64,000 nucleotides of DNA from Dreissena polymorpha (lineage: Eukaryota > Mollusca > Bivalvia > Myida > Dreissenidae). Where the stretch lies: NCBI RefSeq assembly GCF_020536995.1, contig NC_068355.1, positions 73,021,187 through 73,085,186 of the forward strand. Reading direction: 5' to 3'. The translations under genes and the position numbers were made by a program. The notes under the pieces are model-generated. The model made no database searches, was not told the DNA's origin, and was given only the letters and a program-made list of their open reading frames with translations. This document shows, piece after piece, positions 49,731 through 64,000 of this stretch; the first letter of the stretch is position 1, and every line of letters starts with the position of its first letter.

Positions 49731-49988
49731 CCGCGCTCTGTGAAAAGGGGGTTAAATGCATGTGCGTAAAGTGTTTTCAAAGATAAGCCAGTGCAGTCTG
49801 CAAAGGCTAATCAGGGACGACACTTTCCGCCTAAATTTAATTTTTGCTAAGAAGAGACTTTCTTGAAACGAAAAATATCATAAAAGCGGAAAGTGTCGTC
49901 CCTGATTAGCCTGTGCGGACTGCACAGGCCAATCTTGGACGACACTTTACGCAGATGCAGTAAATCCCCATTTCACAGAGCACGGTCC
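49731..49988. repeat. Palindromic foldback MITE, second copy
   Basis: Same nested palindrome as 130-390, but the outer arms are a variant: CCGCGCTCTGTGAAAAGGGG at the left and its inverted counterpart ending GAGCACGG at the right. The right inner palindrome is well preserved; the left one has several substitutions. Confidence 0.85.
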
Positions 49989-50239
49989 ATACATTATATT
50001 GTTTTAGATCTTGTAGTTTACTCATGCGTTGCTTTGTGTATTTTTGTCTAGATTAGGTTTCGCTAACAAGTCTTCAAGTTGTTTAACAGTTTTTTAAGAA
50101 ACCGAGGCAGTCCTGAATGACCGCTTCGTACATGGAGTGACTCTTTCTGGTGAACATACAAGGCCGATGTTTATCGTACTTAAGATTGGGATGTTATTTA
50201 TATTTATGGTTTTCTACTTGGTCTCTACATCTGTTTGAT

Positions 50240-50720
50240 TTGATTGAGGAGAGTATCATACATCAGACTTACTTCTGCGCCGATGGTGTCTAGGCATCGG
50301 GTAGAATTCCATTGAAATAATGCAGAAATATGCGGCTGCTTATATAAAATAGAAATAGCTCCATTTTTTGTAAATTCGAATTTAACAGTATTGCACACCA
50401 TTTATATAGATCTAATCCATTTTTTACTAAATACTTTAAACAAAAATTTACTGTACGGTGATCATATTTGCGTTGATTTACAGATACATAAGTTTAATGT
50501 ATTGAAACGGTCATAATAAATATAACAATATATTTAACAAAGATGTACCAATGTGTTCATTGTCGTTTGCCTGTGAGTCCATAAAAATAAGACAGACATA
50601 AAAATGAAACGATTTAAACTGAATGCGTCATTTGTATTCAGAAAATCTTTCAAATAATGATACGTTTATGGATTAATAGTTACAAGTATGTTTAAAATGA
50701 CGCACACTATATGTTCTTAA
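50240..50720 (+). repeat. Dispersed repeat (first copy at 23320-23850)
   Basis: Shared ordered blocks: GTATCATACATCAGACTTAC, GATGGTGTCTAGGCATCGG, AAATAAGACAGACA, AATCTTTCAAATAATGATA and GACGCACACT. Confidence 0.5.
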
Positions 50721-54020
<3,300 letters not shown>

Positions 54021-54213
54021 TAAAGCACTGATGTACACATTATGCAAAAACAAATTATGTCGAGGTAAACGCACAAATAAATAATTAGAGCTTATTTATC
54101 CACAATATTGGTCACTCACTTATGTAGTAAAATAACTTTACTTGATCGTTTATGATTATGGAGTACACGTATTTATCAATTCAGGGTACGATTACATTGT
54201 ACATGCATTGTAC

Positions 54214-55523
54214 CTGAAGCCGACCATGTCAACATAAATCATGTCGATTGGGTTGAACGATCCGTTTTAAACCGGACCTCTGCCACGTTGCCATGGATCT
54301 CAAATCGGAATGGTGCTTTCGTTCCGCAAAATGGACCTTCTCGAAAATGAATGCATGTGCTCATTCGTAAATTATTGATTACATTAGCATATGTATGATA
54401 GTTCTATTTCGACGTAAGCATTTAATAATCTCGCCTCCGTTTTTATTCACCATGATTCAACTGCGATAAATTTTGAAATAACACACAGATTTTTAAAAAA
54501 GAAACAGCTTGAAAAACAAAGTGAAGTGAAATATAAAGTGTTAAGAAGACAGTTAAAAATAGTATACCATATAAACGATTGATCTATACCCAAAACATTA
54601 CACTCAATCAGGAATAAATAAACCATTTCATGTGTACTCGTACAGTTCTTTTGTCGACCGTCCATTCCAGAGACTGTCACGTAGTCGGACGTACAGTTGT
54701 CGTTGTCGTTGCCAGCTCTATACTGAAACTGCTGTCAAACGCAAAAGAATACTCTGAAATAACACCGAAGAACGTGGATTCCTTGGAAATGTTTCATTTA
54801 TCATGAGCTGTTTCAAGTTTTGTGATGTTATTATGATATACTTTAAACTTCAATGTTTTATGAATAAATATACGCCGAGCGTGAGATTGGAGCGCCATTA
54901 AACAAAAAATTAAATGTTTTGCACGGACTCCAGTTCGTGTATTGTTGTTTGGGTTTTATGCACCTTTTCTCATAAGGCAAACGTTTACTTAGCTTAAATA
55001 ATGGATATTGCAGTGATAATACGAATAATATTCTGCTGGCGTTGCACTTTCTTTTTGTTTGACCTATTGCTCCCGAAACGACTGTAAACGCACCTTTGTT
55101 CCTGCTGTTGCTGTAATGGCATATGTACAATTGACATTCGCTGGGTATTTTAGAGGGAAGCTGGAGCTGCTGATGTTGCCTGTGTCTCCAGAGAGGTTTG
55201 TTTGCCCACACGAGTGGGTAACTGTAGATAATTCACCAATTTAGGAAAAAGAATAAGTGTCACTGTTGTCATCTTTGAATGTTATTTAGGATAATAATAC
55301 AAGAAACAATAGTACACAGCTGAAGTCATCTTTCAAGCAAAACATTTGGACCAAGTATAAACGAAATATTCATGATACTTGAAATACCTACCATAGCCAG
55401 TGCACCCTGTCTCGTCCGACATGTCTCCACAGTCGTTGTCACCGTCACAGACGTAACCTGCCGTAATGCACGTTCCATTCGCACATCGAAAGTGTCCAAA
55501 ATCACAGAATCTTTGAGTTAATA
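54214..55523 (-). pseudogene. Copy C: LDLa plus second-CUB exons, decayed at the 3' end
   Basis: Four exons in cluster order: LDLa 55392-55523 ([31 protein letters not shown]; six Cys, intact), CUB-a 55094-55221 ([20 protein letters not shown], intact, donor AAG|gtgcgt), CUB-b 54644-54753 (110 nt instead of 109, with a one-base loss near its start and a two-base gain in the middle, so it is frameshifted) and CUB-c 54214-54336 (TGA replacing the Gly of GFMLTW). The second CUB cannot be made whole, though the splice sites remain. No first CUB or signal exon lies within 5 kb upstream; the next matching exons are those of block D, whose phases fit, so C and D may be halves of one gene. Confidence 0.75.
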
Positions 55524-57523
55524 CTGCAAATAATCCTCTAAAGCACTGTCTAGTTTTGATAGTACATATACATGAAGTAATGTTTCTGTAATTCAGATAG
55601 TATACGATAGCCTTCGCAATATTTGAAAAAAGCTTAGTAAAAATATCAGTAGTCTTAATGCAGGATTACTTTCGGCAACAAGGCTAGCCTTTCGTATTTA
55701 TTTAACACTGTGTGTAACCTTGACCTTAAAACACATCAATAAGAAAGCATGTTCTCTCAACGGAGTAGTCTTTGAGTTGTTTTTAAATGACGTTTGTGCG
55801 ATAAACATAGTCCTTTTACGCAACACGTCTTTTATCACCCCTGTACGTCGATAATCCAAACTGAAAAAAGGTGACATAAATTAAGACTACAGTCATTTAT
55901 GTCTAAGAACACGTTTATTTAAGGTAAGTTAGGACATAATAAACGTTTCTTTTTTATAAAATGTTATTTACCGGATAAAATGCGCTAATAAAGCCATAAC
56001 AATTAAAAACAATTACGCCGAAATGAAATGAATATGTTTGAAAATCTGGAAAAAGTATGTGAAATTGTCGAAAGTTTTAGGCCAAAAACAATTATAATCG
56101 AATGTTCTTAATGTTTTAACGCTTGTACTTATGTATTAACCTTTCATATATATGTATGTACAATTTGATTTGCGTAAATGCTCGAAAACGCAATATATTC
56201 GTATTTGTTTGAGACAAGAATATTCAAATTGGATAATGACCTAACTAGTGTATGGATAATTCCAAACCAACATTAGGAAGTCGATGGATAATTACCAGAC
56301 TGCAAGATTTCTTTACTCCTGTAAAATATTTCGAGATTTATTAAATTGCTGACAACAAAAGCATTTTAGCACATTGTTAAACAATCATCATACAAATTAT
56401 TTTTTTCCTTTTCAGGTAAAACATAACATAATGGAAAACTGCTGATGTTTTTATTGTACAGAGTCCTTTAAATGCCTGAAAGAAATACTAATCCATAACA
56501 CAACTAACCATTACGTATAAAAATACAAATATAGAACTTACCTAAGATTAAACAACCGGCAAAAAAGGGTTTTGGACAAAAATATATGCTGATATTACTC
56601 CACAAAACATACATGAACAACATCAGCAACTCATTATTGAAAATGGCGTTATCAAAGTGATAGAAAAAGTTAATCAAAGTGCCTGCCCATCGCCAGAGGA
56701 ATGCCCGTGTGAAGAATTGGAATTGCATAAGAAAAGGCCAAAATACCTTTCCGTGTATTGAAGTAACGATAAACAAACTTTGAGATAGATAATGAAACAC
56801 TGCATAGAGCACCATGGTGACAAGCCCTTGAAATACAGGAAGTTTGCATTTGAGCCCGTACTAAACAAATTATAAATCAAAGCTGCATGAAAGTTTTATC
56901 CCATTATATTTGTGTACCATTCGATGCAATCTTTCTGATATAATGTATAATGAATCAGACCAGTAATGCCTCAAATAATATTCGAAACCTCTAATATGGT
57001 GACAAATACATGAATCAGCGGGGCAAGTGCCACTTTAACCAGCAGCTTCGACTCGAATCCCTTTAAATCAAGTAATTAAATAATAAGTAAGGACGTGGCG
57101 TCTCATCTGGATCCAAACTGTTTGCTATTCTGATAGTATTCTTTGGAAAAAAAATGAAGAAAATGCTTATTTTACAAAATCAGCAGACGACATTTTAGCA
57201 GACGACAAATTTCCCAGCATACAAAGAGTTAAGGCGATTGTGGCCAGTTTGGATCTAGATCAGCCAGCAGTCGCTTGAAAGCTGTTTGCTTAAAAGCGTT
57301 TTTCTGACAATAACAAATCATTTAATTGGATACTGATTTGACTGCGCTTTTCCTGTGACCTGGCTCAAATAACAGAATTGTCATTAATCAAAATATTTAT
57401 TTCGAACATTAATCAATTGTTTTTCTTGTCCCTCGGGATCAATGACTCCAGCACTTTCCTGTTGAGAATTGAATACTGCTAAAGGCGATGCTAGGGGGCG
57501 TGAGAGATGTTGCACATTCCAAT
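55524..57523. other. Intron or intergenic DNA between copies C and D, left part
   Basis: AT-rich. At 56620-56770 one plus-strand frame is open and reads VIKVIEKVNQSACPSPEECP then CEELELHKKRPKYLSVY, unusual for this region; it has no start or splice context and I do not recognise it. The membrane-like frames on the other strand are probably shadows. Confidence 0.3.
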
Positions 57524-57999
57524 ATCGCTCGATTGTTCATTGTCGGCTCGGGTACTACCTACATGTACCCCGGGTACTCTTAAGTATACTTACATGTATC
57601 CCGGGTACGGTAAATATACTAAAATGTACCAGGGAAATTTAACCCTAAATCAGTCGTTGTCGACTATTTTTTTGTAATAATTATATATACACATTTATGT
57701 CAATTTTCTGAAGAATGGCCTCTATATTATCGGAACACATACTCAAAAAGCATGTTGATGCAGTGTTTTTTGAAGAGAAGTGTGTTTAAGATAATCGGTT
57801 GCGCGTTTTACGACATCGGATTTTGGGCGCGAATACAACTCGGGTACAGTCTAATATGGACCAAGTACAATAACGTTTATTTACCGTACCTGGGGTACAT
57901 GTAAGAATACTTAGAGTACCCAGGGTACATGTAAATATACTTAAGAGTACCCGGGGTACATGTAAGTAGTACCAGAGCCGACAATGACCAATCAAGCTC
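57524..57999. mobile_element. Foldback element with GGGTAC-rich arms
   Basis: CATTGTCGGCTCGGGTAC (57538) is inverted as GTACCAGAGCCGACAATG (ending 57986), with weaker pairing outside. Inside, both arms carry repeats of ACATGTACCCCGGGTACTCT and TAAGTATACTTACATGTA, so each arm is itself a small palindromic array. No coding capacity. Confidence 0.7.
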
Positions 58000-59009
58000 C
58001 ATTATCCGTCATGAACCGACTCAAAAAACCGAGTCGGCAATATTTGACTTAATTTTTGGTTTGGTTGCTCCCGAGGGATCGAAAATTTCAGAATCTTCCT
58101 AAAAGCCCTACGGGTTCGATCCCCAGAAGCGACATTGAAAACTAGCATACTTTGTTATCTAAAAGGTTGCTAAACCTGATATACAATGATAATGTGAATT
58201 TTCTCTCACATGATGTTCATCAGTCATATTATATAAAAACTTACAGCAGTAGTAAACAACTGGACAATAATTAATGAACGCATCTTTCATTTGTCTTTGA
58301 CACTTTGATTTTGACATGGCCTAGATTAAAATATGTGACTGGACTTTACCAGCACTCTTGTTACAGAGCTAAAGTTTAAATGTACCATTGAAGATCGCCT
58401 AAATCCAGATTTGCTATTATAGACGTGTGGAAAGTTTTAAGGGTGTGACAAGTAATCAAAAATTGGTCATTACCCAGAGGCCACAACTGTTCTATGACTG
58501 TATTAAAACAAGAAAAATCAGTGCCTGATTTAGATTTCCTTAGATAGTTCAATAAAAACTAATTTCATAAGCCTGGCAACAGTTTAACGGTAATGCTACC
58601 AATGTGTCACACCAGGGCCTCGAATTTGAAATCTAGGACATGCATGGTAATTTCTTCATGAAATCAGGACACAAAATTGTATTTTAAGTCCTTAATTGAC
58701 CTGGCTATAGTTCTCAGATTATTATAAGCTCAATCAGTATATTTATATCATTATTTATGCTTTGTGTATTGTAAACATATACACAATCATGCAGTTACAT
58801 GATAGCAATAAATAATATCAAAGCTACCCATACTATAAAGGTCATTGACAAAGCCTATGGTCAAAATGTGAACACATTGAGTGTAATCGCTCTCTCGTGC
58901 CAGCAAAAACAACACGTTGACAGGTTGTCATTTTTTACAGTTCTACTTTCACTTTCATTTTGTGATATCAAACTATTAACAATTATGTGGCTGAGAAAAA
59001 TATCGCCAT
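58000..59009. other. Intron or intergenic DNA between copies C and D, middle part
   Basis: No exon recognised. A B-box-like CGGGTTCGATCCCC near 58108 may be a SINE relic. Confidence 0.35.
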
Positions 59010-59515
59010 TGCTTTTTATGCTCCCGGTAGGGTGGCCTATATCATTGGAACTGTCAGTCAGTGTGTCAGTCTGTCCGTCCGTCCGAAAATTTTAATGGCC
59101 ATAACTTTTTTAATATTGAACATAGCAACTATATATTTGGCATACATGTGTATCTCATGGAGCTGCACATTTTCAGTTGTGAAAGAAGGTCAAATGTCAA
59201 ATATAAAGCGTCTGTCTGTCTGTCCCAAAACTTTAACATTGGCCATAACTTTTTCAATATTGGCGTGCATGCGTATCTCATAGAGCTGCACATATTGATT
59301 GGTGAAAGGTCAAGGTCATCCTTCAAGGTCAAAGGTCAAATTTTGCAATATTGAAGATAGCAACTCCATATTCGGCATGCATGTGTATGTCATGGAGCTG
59401 CACATTTTGAGTGGTGAAAGGTCAAGGTCATCCTTCAAGGTCAAAGGTAAAATATATGGGTTCAAAGCTGCGCAGCAGGGGGCATTGTGTTTCACAAACA
59501 CAGCTCTTGTTAAAA
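59010..59515 (+). repeat. Interspersed repeat with ~125-bp internal tandem units
   Basis: After TATGCTCCCGGTAGGGTGGC, units of GGCCATAACTTTTTCAATAT, AGCAACTCCATATTCGGCAT, CATGGAGCTGCACATTTTGA, GTGAAAGGTCAAGGTCATCC repeat about three times; the end is GGGGGCATTGTGTTTCACAA then ACACAGCTCTTGTT. I recall this arrangement as abundant in bivalve genomes. The several short frames over it are repeat translations. Confidence 0.7.
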
Positions 59516-59749
59516 ATATTTTCTGCACATTTCTTCAAAACACTTACATCAATATACGATTTTCTTCGTTAATTCAATCATTCCTGACAGACTTGTGTGC
59601 ATATTTCGCTTACATTTTGACGCGCGTAGGTAGGACCGCATTACCGCTTCCGAAATGTGTATTCATACTATTGCCTTCGAGGAACTTATCTGATGTTTGA
59701 CGGAAAGGGCCGAAAATGTGCGAGTGTGGGTCAAGTTCCCCACAGTTAC

Positions 59750-59990
59750 TACTTTCCCGTTCCCCCAATTTTTTTTCCGTACCTAAAATTTTTCGTACCC
59801 AATTTTTTTTCGTACCCAATTTTTGTTTCGTACCCAATTTTTTTTTCATCCACAATTTTTTGTTCGTACCCAAAAAATTTTCGGTCCCAACTTTTTGGTT
59901 CCCAAATATTTTTTCGTACCCAAATTTGTTTTCATACCCATTTTTTTTCGCAAAATTTTTGTACCAAATTTTTTTTTCGTACCAACATAC
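59750..59990 (+). repeat. T-rich ~19-bp simple repeat
   Basis: About twelve units of TTTTTTTTCGTACCCAAT and close variants. The Phe-rich and Lys-rich frames here are artefacts. Confidence 0.85.
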
Positions 59991-61043
59991 ACAATTGTGG
60001 TGATTGTGGTGATGTAGATAAACTTAACTTGATGCTTTTATATCCATCCTCTCAAAAGCATCGTCACACCAGTACTGTCAGTACTTTGATTTTGCTTCTA
60101 ATCTCAATTGTATAAATATGCAAGTTCCGTTGAAATTGATTTCACTAATAACAAATAAATGAATGTTGATATTCGTTGGAAGTATTTTTTTATATTCCAT
60201 TATACACATCATGTGAGTTTTTGGTTATAAATAGTTGTTTTCAAAGAATAATATCCTACCTGTCTTTGGAAAACATGTTCAATACATCGCAGTTGGTGCA
60301 TTATCCATTTTGAGTTTGGTTATTATCTACAAAAAATTTCATATCAGTTTAGATTTGTCCATGAACTTTTATACCCGTCCTGCAAACACATGATTTTAAC
60401 ACAGAAATACACTAGGTGTTAAAAGTAAACTTTTTAAGGACATTAATGATATAATTTGGCATATCTCAGTTACAGTTTCGTTCGCTCTTTTGTCAATTAA
60501 CGTGTAAATAATGCCACACATAGGTCGCATTTCATAAAAATTAGCATTTTTTGAAGACAAATTTTTCGTTTTTTACTAGAAAACTAGTAAATCATTGCAA
60601 AGCTCAAAACGCATGTGTGTGTCAGACATTCAGTATCACGCGTGTAGAACAATAACGTACATATAGTTACTAAATTAGCAGAAAGGATATAATAATCACC
60701 TACATTTCAGTTTCAGTTTCAGTCGACATTTTTTTCTTCAGTTTGAATTATCCAACTCAGTTTGGATTATCGACGTACAGGGGGTGTTTATAAATGAATA
60801 AATTTTGCGGCAAACTAATTCAACGCTGTCTGATTTATTATGCTTACCAAACTGCCCTTATATATGCCTTTTATAATGACCCTCCTTGTTTAATATTTGA
60901 GATTACTATAACAGTGTTACATGGTTTTATAATACCCTAAGGTAACGGAAGCATACATTTACCAACTATATTCATATATTCGGCTTTGTTTTGTGCAATA
61001 GCATACACTTGTACTTAAAAAAACCCACCATGTGACCCATTGC
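59991..61043. other. Intron or intergenic DNA between copies C and D, right part
   Basis: AT-rich, no exon or repeat recognised. Confidence 0.4.
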
Positions 61044-62960
61044 CTGCACATCCGGTCTCGTCCGACAGGCCCTCGCAGTCGTTTTTCCCATCACACACCC
61101 AGCTCCATGTTATGCACCATAGCCCATTGAGACATCGAAATTTACCAAAGTTACAGACATTATTAAATACTGCAAATAATTATACACATTCCGGGGCTGG
61201 TTGTCATAGTTATAGTAGTAGCCTGTTGGTCTAAGGTAGCCTACTTGATATTTTGAAACAATCATAATAAAAATACCTGTCGTCGTATTGCAAGATGATT
61301 GTCTGAAACATGTCAAACCATTCGTAATAATTTATCAATGTAACCTTGCCCTTTGAACACAGAACACATGCATGATTAATCCGTTTAACTGCTTGAACCT
61401 TTGAATTATTTAATTTTTAAAATGTTGTTTGAGCGATTGGCATAGTTCCTTTGATGAAATTTATAATGAAACTGTCCGACTTATTTGCCCAGCATTCACT
61501 CGCTGAACGATGCCGCATTTGAGCACTGACCTTAATGACCTTGACCTGTGAGCATTCTCTTGCATGTGACGCGTTTGCTTTATATTGGTATTGTTATATA
61601 TTCAGATGAGTGATAAAACGTATTAAAAACCAGCTGTGTTATGCTGAAAGTTGACCTTAACCTTGCAACTAGGTACACAGATCGTACACGCGATACGATG
61701 TCTCCACATGGTTAACATTTGTGGCAAATTATTATAAAATTGATTGATGAATAATAAATTCAAAGTCTATATTAGCCATAGTATGCGCAGTTGTGATTTT
61801 TAACCTTAAAGTGTATCCTCAACCTTTGAACTAGACGCACTGGAAAACTCCTTAAGGTCAGCATTTGTGGTATATTATGTTAAAACTGTATGATGCATGA
61901 TTCAGTTATCGTGCCGCACTACATCTCCTGTGCTGGAAGAAGACCTGTGACCTCTAAACATGACCATTTACCTTTAAGCTGTGGACATCGGACTAACGAC
62001 TGACCCGCCGTCTCCACACTGATATTTTATACTGCATGATACATGATGAAATTACCGTACGGTCGAACTTTTTATGCCCAATTTTATCCTTTTACATCTA
62101 ATCGGTACCTTAACCTTTAAACTCTGAGAACATAGGATATACCATCTGCACATAAGGAACATTTGTGGTAAGTTGTTTTTTAAATAACGCGACGAATTAG
62201 GAAGTTACGGTATTTACATCCTGTATTATGCCTCCATGACACATATGACCTCTAGGTGTTACTTTGATATATAGTTGAGATTGAACTTTATTTCTTTTTT
62301 GCACTTTTTTTATTTCGTCATTTCTCGATTATTTATAATTTGAAGTGAGGTCATCACTCATTATAATGTTCATCATCACGAGAAAACCACATGCATTCAA
62401 TTGCAACCATTTATCTTTACCATTTTGCCAGTTTTTCTCGTCGCTGTCGTCCCCGTAGTCATCCTGGCCGTCACATCGGTAGCTACCCGATACGCAGTTG
62501 AAGTTGTTGCAGGAAAACTGACCCGTCAGACACGTGCCTTGGAAATGCGGTCTCATTTATAAAGCAATAAGTACTCATTTTCATATTCATCTTTAAATTT
62601 ATCATGTGTGTGCCAAATAAGAAACAAAAGATTCATTTTTCCAAATTATATCGCAAAATATGCAGTCGTGTTTTGATACAATTGTACATGCACGTAGAAA
62701 TTGAAATGTCAATTAAAGAATACATATAAAGCAAAACACTATAATGACAAATTTTCAGATGCCCCTTACGAATCTCGTGATCAGTGAAGGTATAGAACAG
62801 CTCAAAACCACTGTCTCCGGTGCTGCTGTCTGTTACGAAGTTGAGGGTGAGGAATCGCTGTGTCGATGGGATTGGGGCGAGTGACTCACCACAGAATTTG
62901 CCAATGCTATGGCCGTTTTTGGTGTCACCATCGAATACTTCTAAGTAGTCATATGTGCAG
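61044..62960 (-). pseudogene. Block D: first-CUB second half plus two LDLa exons, partly decayed
   Basis: Exons: CUB1-b 62770-62960 (CTYDYLEVFDGDTKNGHSIG, KFCGESLAP, open), LDLa 1 62421-62537 and LDLa 2 61044-61169. LDLa 1 reads [16 protein letters not shown]: the fifth and sixth Cys are Tyr and Trp, so two of its three disulfides cannot form. LDLa 2 keeps six Cys (VCDGKNDCEGLSDETGC), but one Ca2+-site Asp is Gly, and its donor reads G|gcaatg where gene B has G|gtaata, a GC donor. The first half of the first CUB and the signal exon were not found up to 64000. Reading frames are open, so it could be a diverging gene joined to copy C (giving three LDLa domains) rather than a dead one. Confidence 0.7.
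61440..62290 (+). repeat. Degenerate ~165-bp tandem repeat in the block D LDLa intron
   Basis: About five units follow the order GACCTTAACCTTGCAACTAG, CAGATCGTACACGCGATACG, CTCCACATGGTTAACATTTG, TGGCAAATTATT, GATGCATGATTCAGTTA. Divergence is high. Confidence 0.65.
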
Positions 62961-63890
62961 CTGTAAATATATGAGACTATACAGTAGGTACAATGGCAAT
63001 GACAACATGACACACTTGCAATGTTTTGTCAGATATGTACACAGGAAAATAACACTAGAACGCGAAGATCACGATTACTGGACATGAAACAAGTGTCTTA
63101 CACATCTAGATTTCATGCTGATTACATATTTTAAGTATCAGTTATATTTAAATCGCTAAAGAATTGTGCAGGCTTTTCGCTCAAAAACGCATGAAACATT
63201 TTCGGACAAACCGATCTACGTATCGATCAACTGACAGAGTTACTCGAATTTATCATACCACCACATTGATATCTGCTTGATATCCTGTTGCCTGATATCT
63301 TTTTTTATATCACGGTCAACAGGAAGTTCATATATCAGTCATGTGTGGAGGCTACTAAGACTTAATTACAATGTTTTGTTTTATTGTAAAAATGAATCAG
63401 ATTTATCAAAACAAACAATTTGATTCCATCAGGTATTACATTTAATCCACAAACAGCAACAAAAACAGAAAAAAACGTATTTTCAAAATATTAAGAATGA
63501 ACAAGTACATGCTGATGACGTCATGTAACCAACGGACTACTTTTTTTGACACGCCTTCATATGCAAACATCAAAGGTCAAAGGTTATGTCAGAAATTCAG
63601 CACTTAATATAAACAGACAAAAAAAATAAACAAACAATAAAAAAAGTAGTAAAAATATTAAAAATAAAATAGTAACACACTTCACAATAAAACCAATTGT
63701 AATATGCATTAAAAAATGAATTAATTTTAAATAATATATTATTATTAAGGTTACAAATATGATTTGTCGTCTGCTACAGTTTGCCACAGGAATTGTGTTT
63801 GATAAATCTAGGCTAGTTAAAAGCTAATTTCTTTTCAAAATAAGGACTGAAACATAAAAACATATATTAATACAATAAATAAACATTACC
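62961..63890. other. Flank between block D and the right-edge gene
   Basis: AT-rich. The expected first half of the first CUB (QCGNQSYF) is not visible here. A possible promoter of the edge gene would lie in the last few hundred bases, but no clear element was seen. Confidence 0.4.
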
Positions 63891-64000
63891 ATGTCAGACT
63901 TTGTGAATGGGGGTAAGTTTGACATCGTTTGGGACGGTTTAATGGAGGAAGTTGTTATGTCAGAGGAAGACTTTGCCAATCAGTTTGGAATAAATCCGAG
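63891..64000 (+). CDS. Partial N-terminus of a second Crypton/DUF3504-type gene
   Basis: From ATG at 63891 the frame stays open to the edge: MSDFVNGGKFDIVWDGLMEE then VVMSEEDFANQFGINP. The DNA aligns with 26984-27045 in the decayed copy (ATGTCRGACT, then TTGGGANGGTTTAATGG at the same spacing), and EEDFANQFGI parallels LSDFQTMYGI there. Unlike that copy, this frame is undisturbed. A GGG|gtaagt inside the frame (near 63912) could be a splice donor, leaving exon structure uncertain. Confidence 0.45.
   Translation, partial: MSDFVNGGKFDIVWDGLMEEVVMSEEDFANQFGINP

Noticed and set aside
56504-56880. Membrane-like minus-strand frames
   Set aside because: Hydrophobicity comes from AT-rich codons; two frames overlap, neither has a recognisable domain or exon signals.
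58799-59528. Frames with Ser/Val/Cys/Pro-rich starts
   Set aside because: They read an interspersed repeat with internal tandem units; no domain and no splice context.
59610-60115. Several overlapping Phe-, Tyr- or Lys-rich frames
   Set aside because: They are translations of the T-rich 19-bp repeat.

Overview
The window is nuclear DNA of an animal, most likely a bivalve of the zebra/quagga mussel type (Dreissena). It is AT-rich and gene-poor, with genes split by GT-AG introns, one intron-bearing tRNA gene, many palindromic MITEs, minisatellites, long (AT)n tracts and decayed LINEs. The genus is inferred from memory of one foldback repeat (130-390, 49731-49988, fragment at 5192) that I associate with Dreissena; no search was run.

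Layout. 1-12 kb: a possible first coding exon of a PR/SET-domain (PRDM-like) gene on the minus strand (2348-2545) with a CCAAT/CRE-like promoter block upstream, then about five units of a ~1.2 kb tandem repeat (4.1-9.4 kb) with MITEs in it, and a LINE ORF1-type relic (11.35-11.84 kb). 12.8-17 kb: a broken plus-strand CUB-domain relic followed by a 34-bp minisatellite that a retroelement relic interrupts. 17-26 kb: mostly intergenic, with an unusually GC-rich block (21.43-22.15 kb) that may be a conserved regulatory element, and an RTE-like LINE 3' end (24.6-25.05 kb). 27-29.7 kb: a decayed Crypton-type tyrosine-recombinase (DUF3504) gene with one intron. 30-36.4 kb: tandem repeats, tRNA-Phe(GAA), a Harbinger-like MITE carrying a tRNA-like sequence, a defective hAT element with a BED-finger relic, and a second 34-bp minisatellite in the opposite orientation. 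37.3-63 kb: a head-to-tail cluster, all on the minus strand, of genes with the order signal peptide - CUB - LDLa - LDLa - CUB. 63.89 kb to the edge: the start of what looks like a second Crypton/DUF3504 paralogue.

The cluster is the main biological content. Gene B (44993-49130) can be followed through nine coding exons with consistent intron phases; the exon lengths sum to 1047 nt, exactly 349 codons, giving a predicted secreted protein of 348 residues with no membrane segment. Gene A (37299-41365) has the same exon plan and is open except for a TGA at codon 3. Copies C and D (54214-62960) are partly decayed and may be one gene with three LDLa domains. The domain order matches the N-terminal half of the LRP3/LRP10/LRP12 ectodomain, so these may be soluble relatives of such receptors; their ligand cannot be read from sequence. 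The plus-strand relic at 12.8-13.7 kb and its downstream minisatellite mirror the 3' end of gene A and its downstream minisatellite, which points to an old inverted duplication about 24 kb across.
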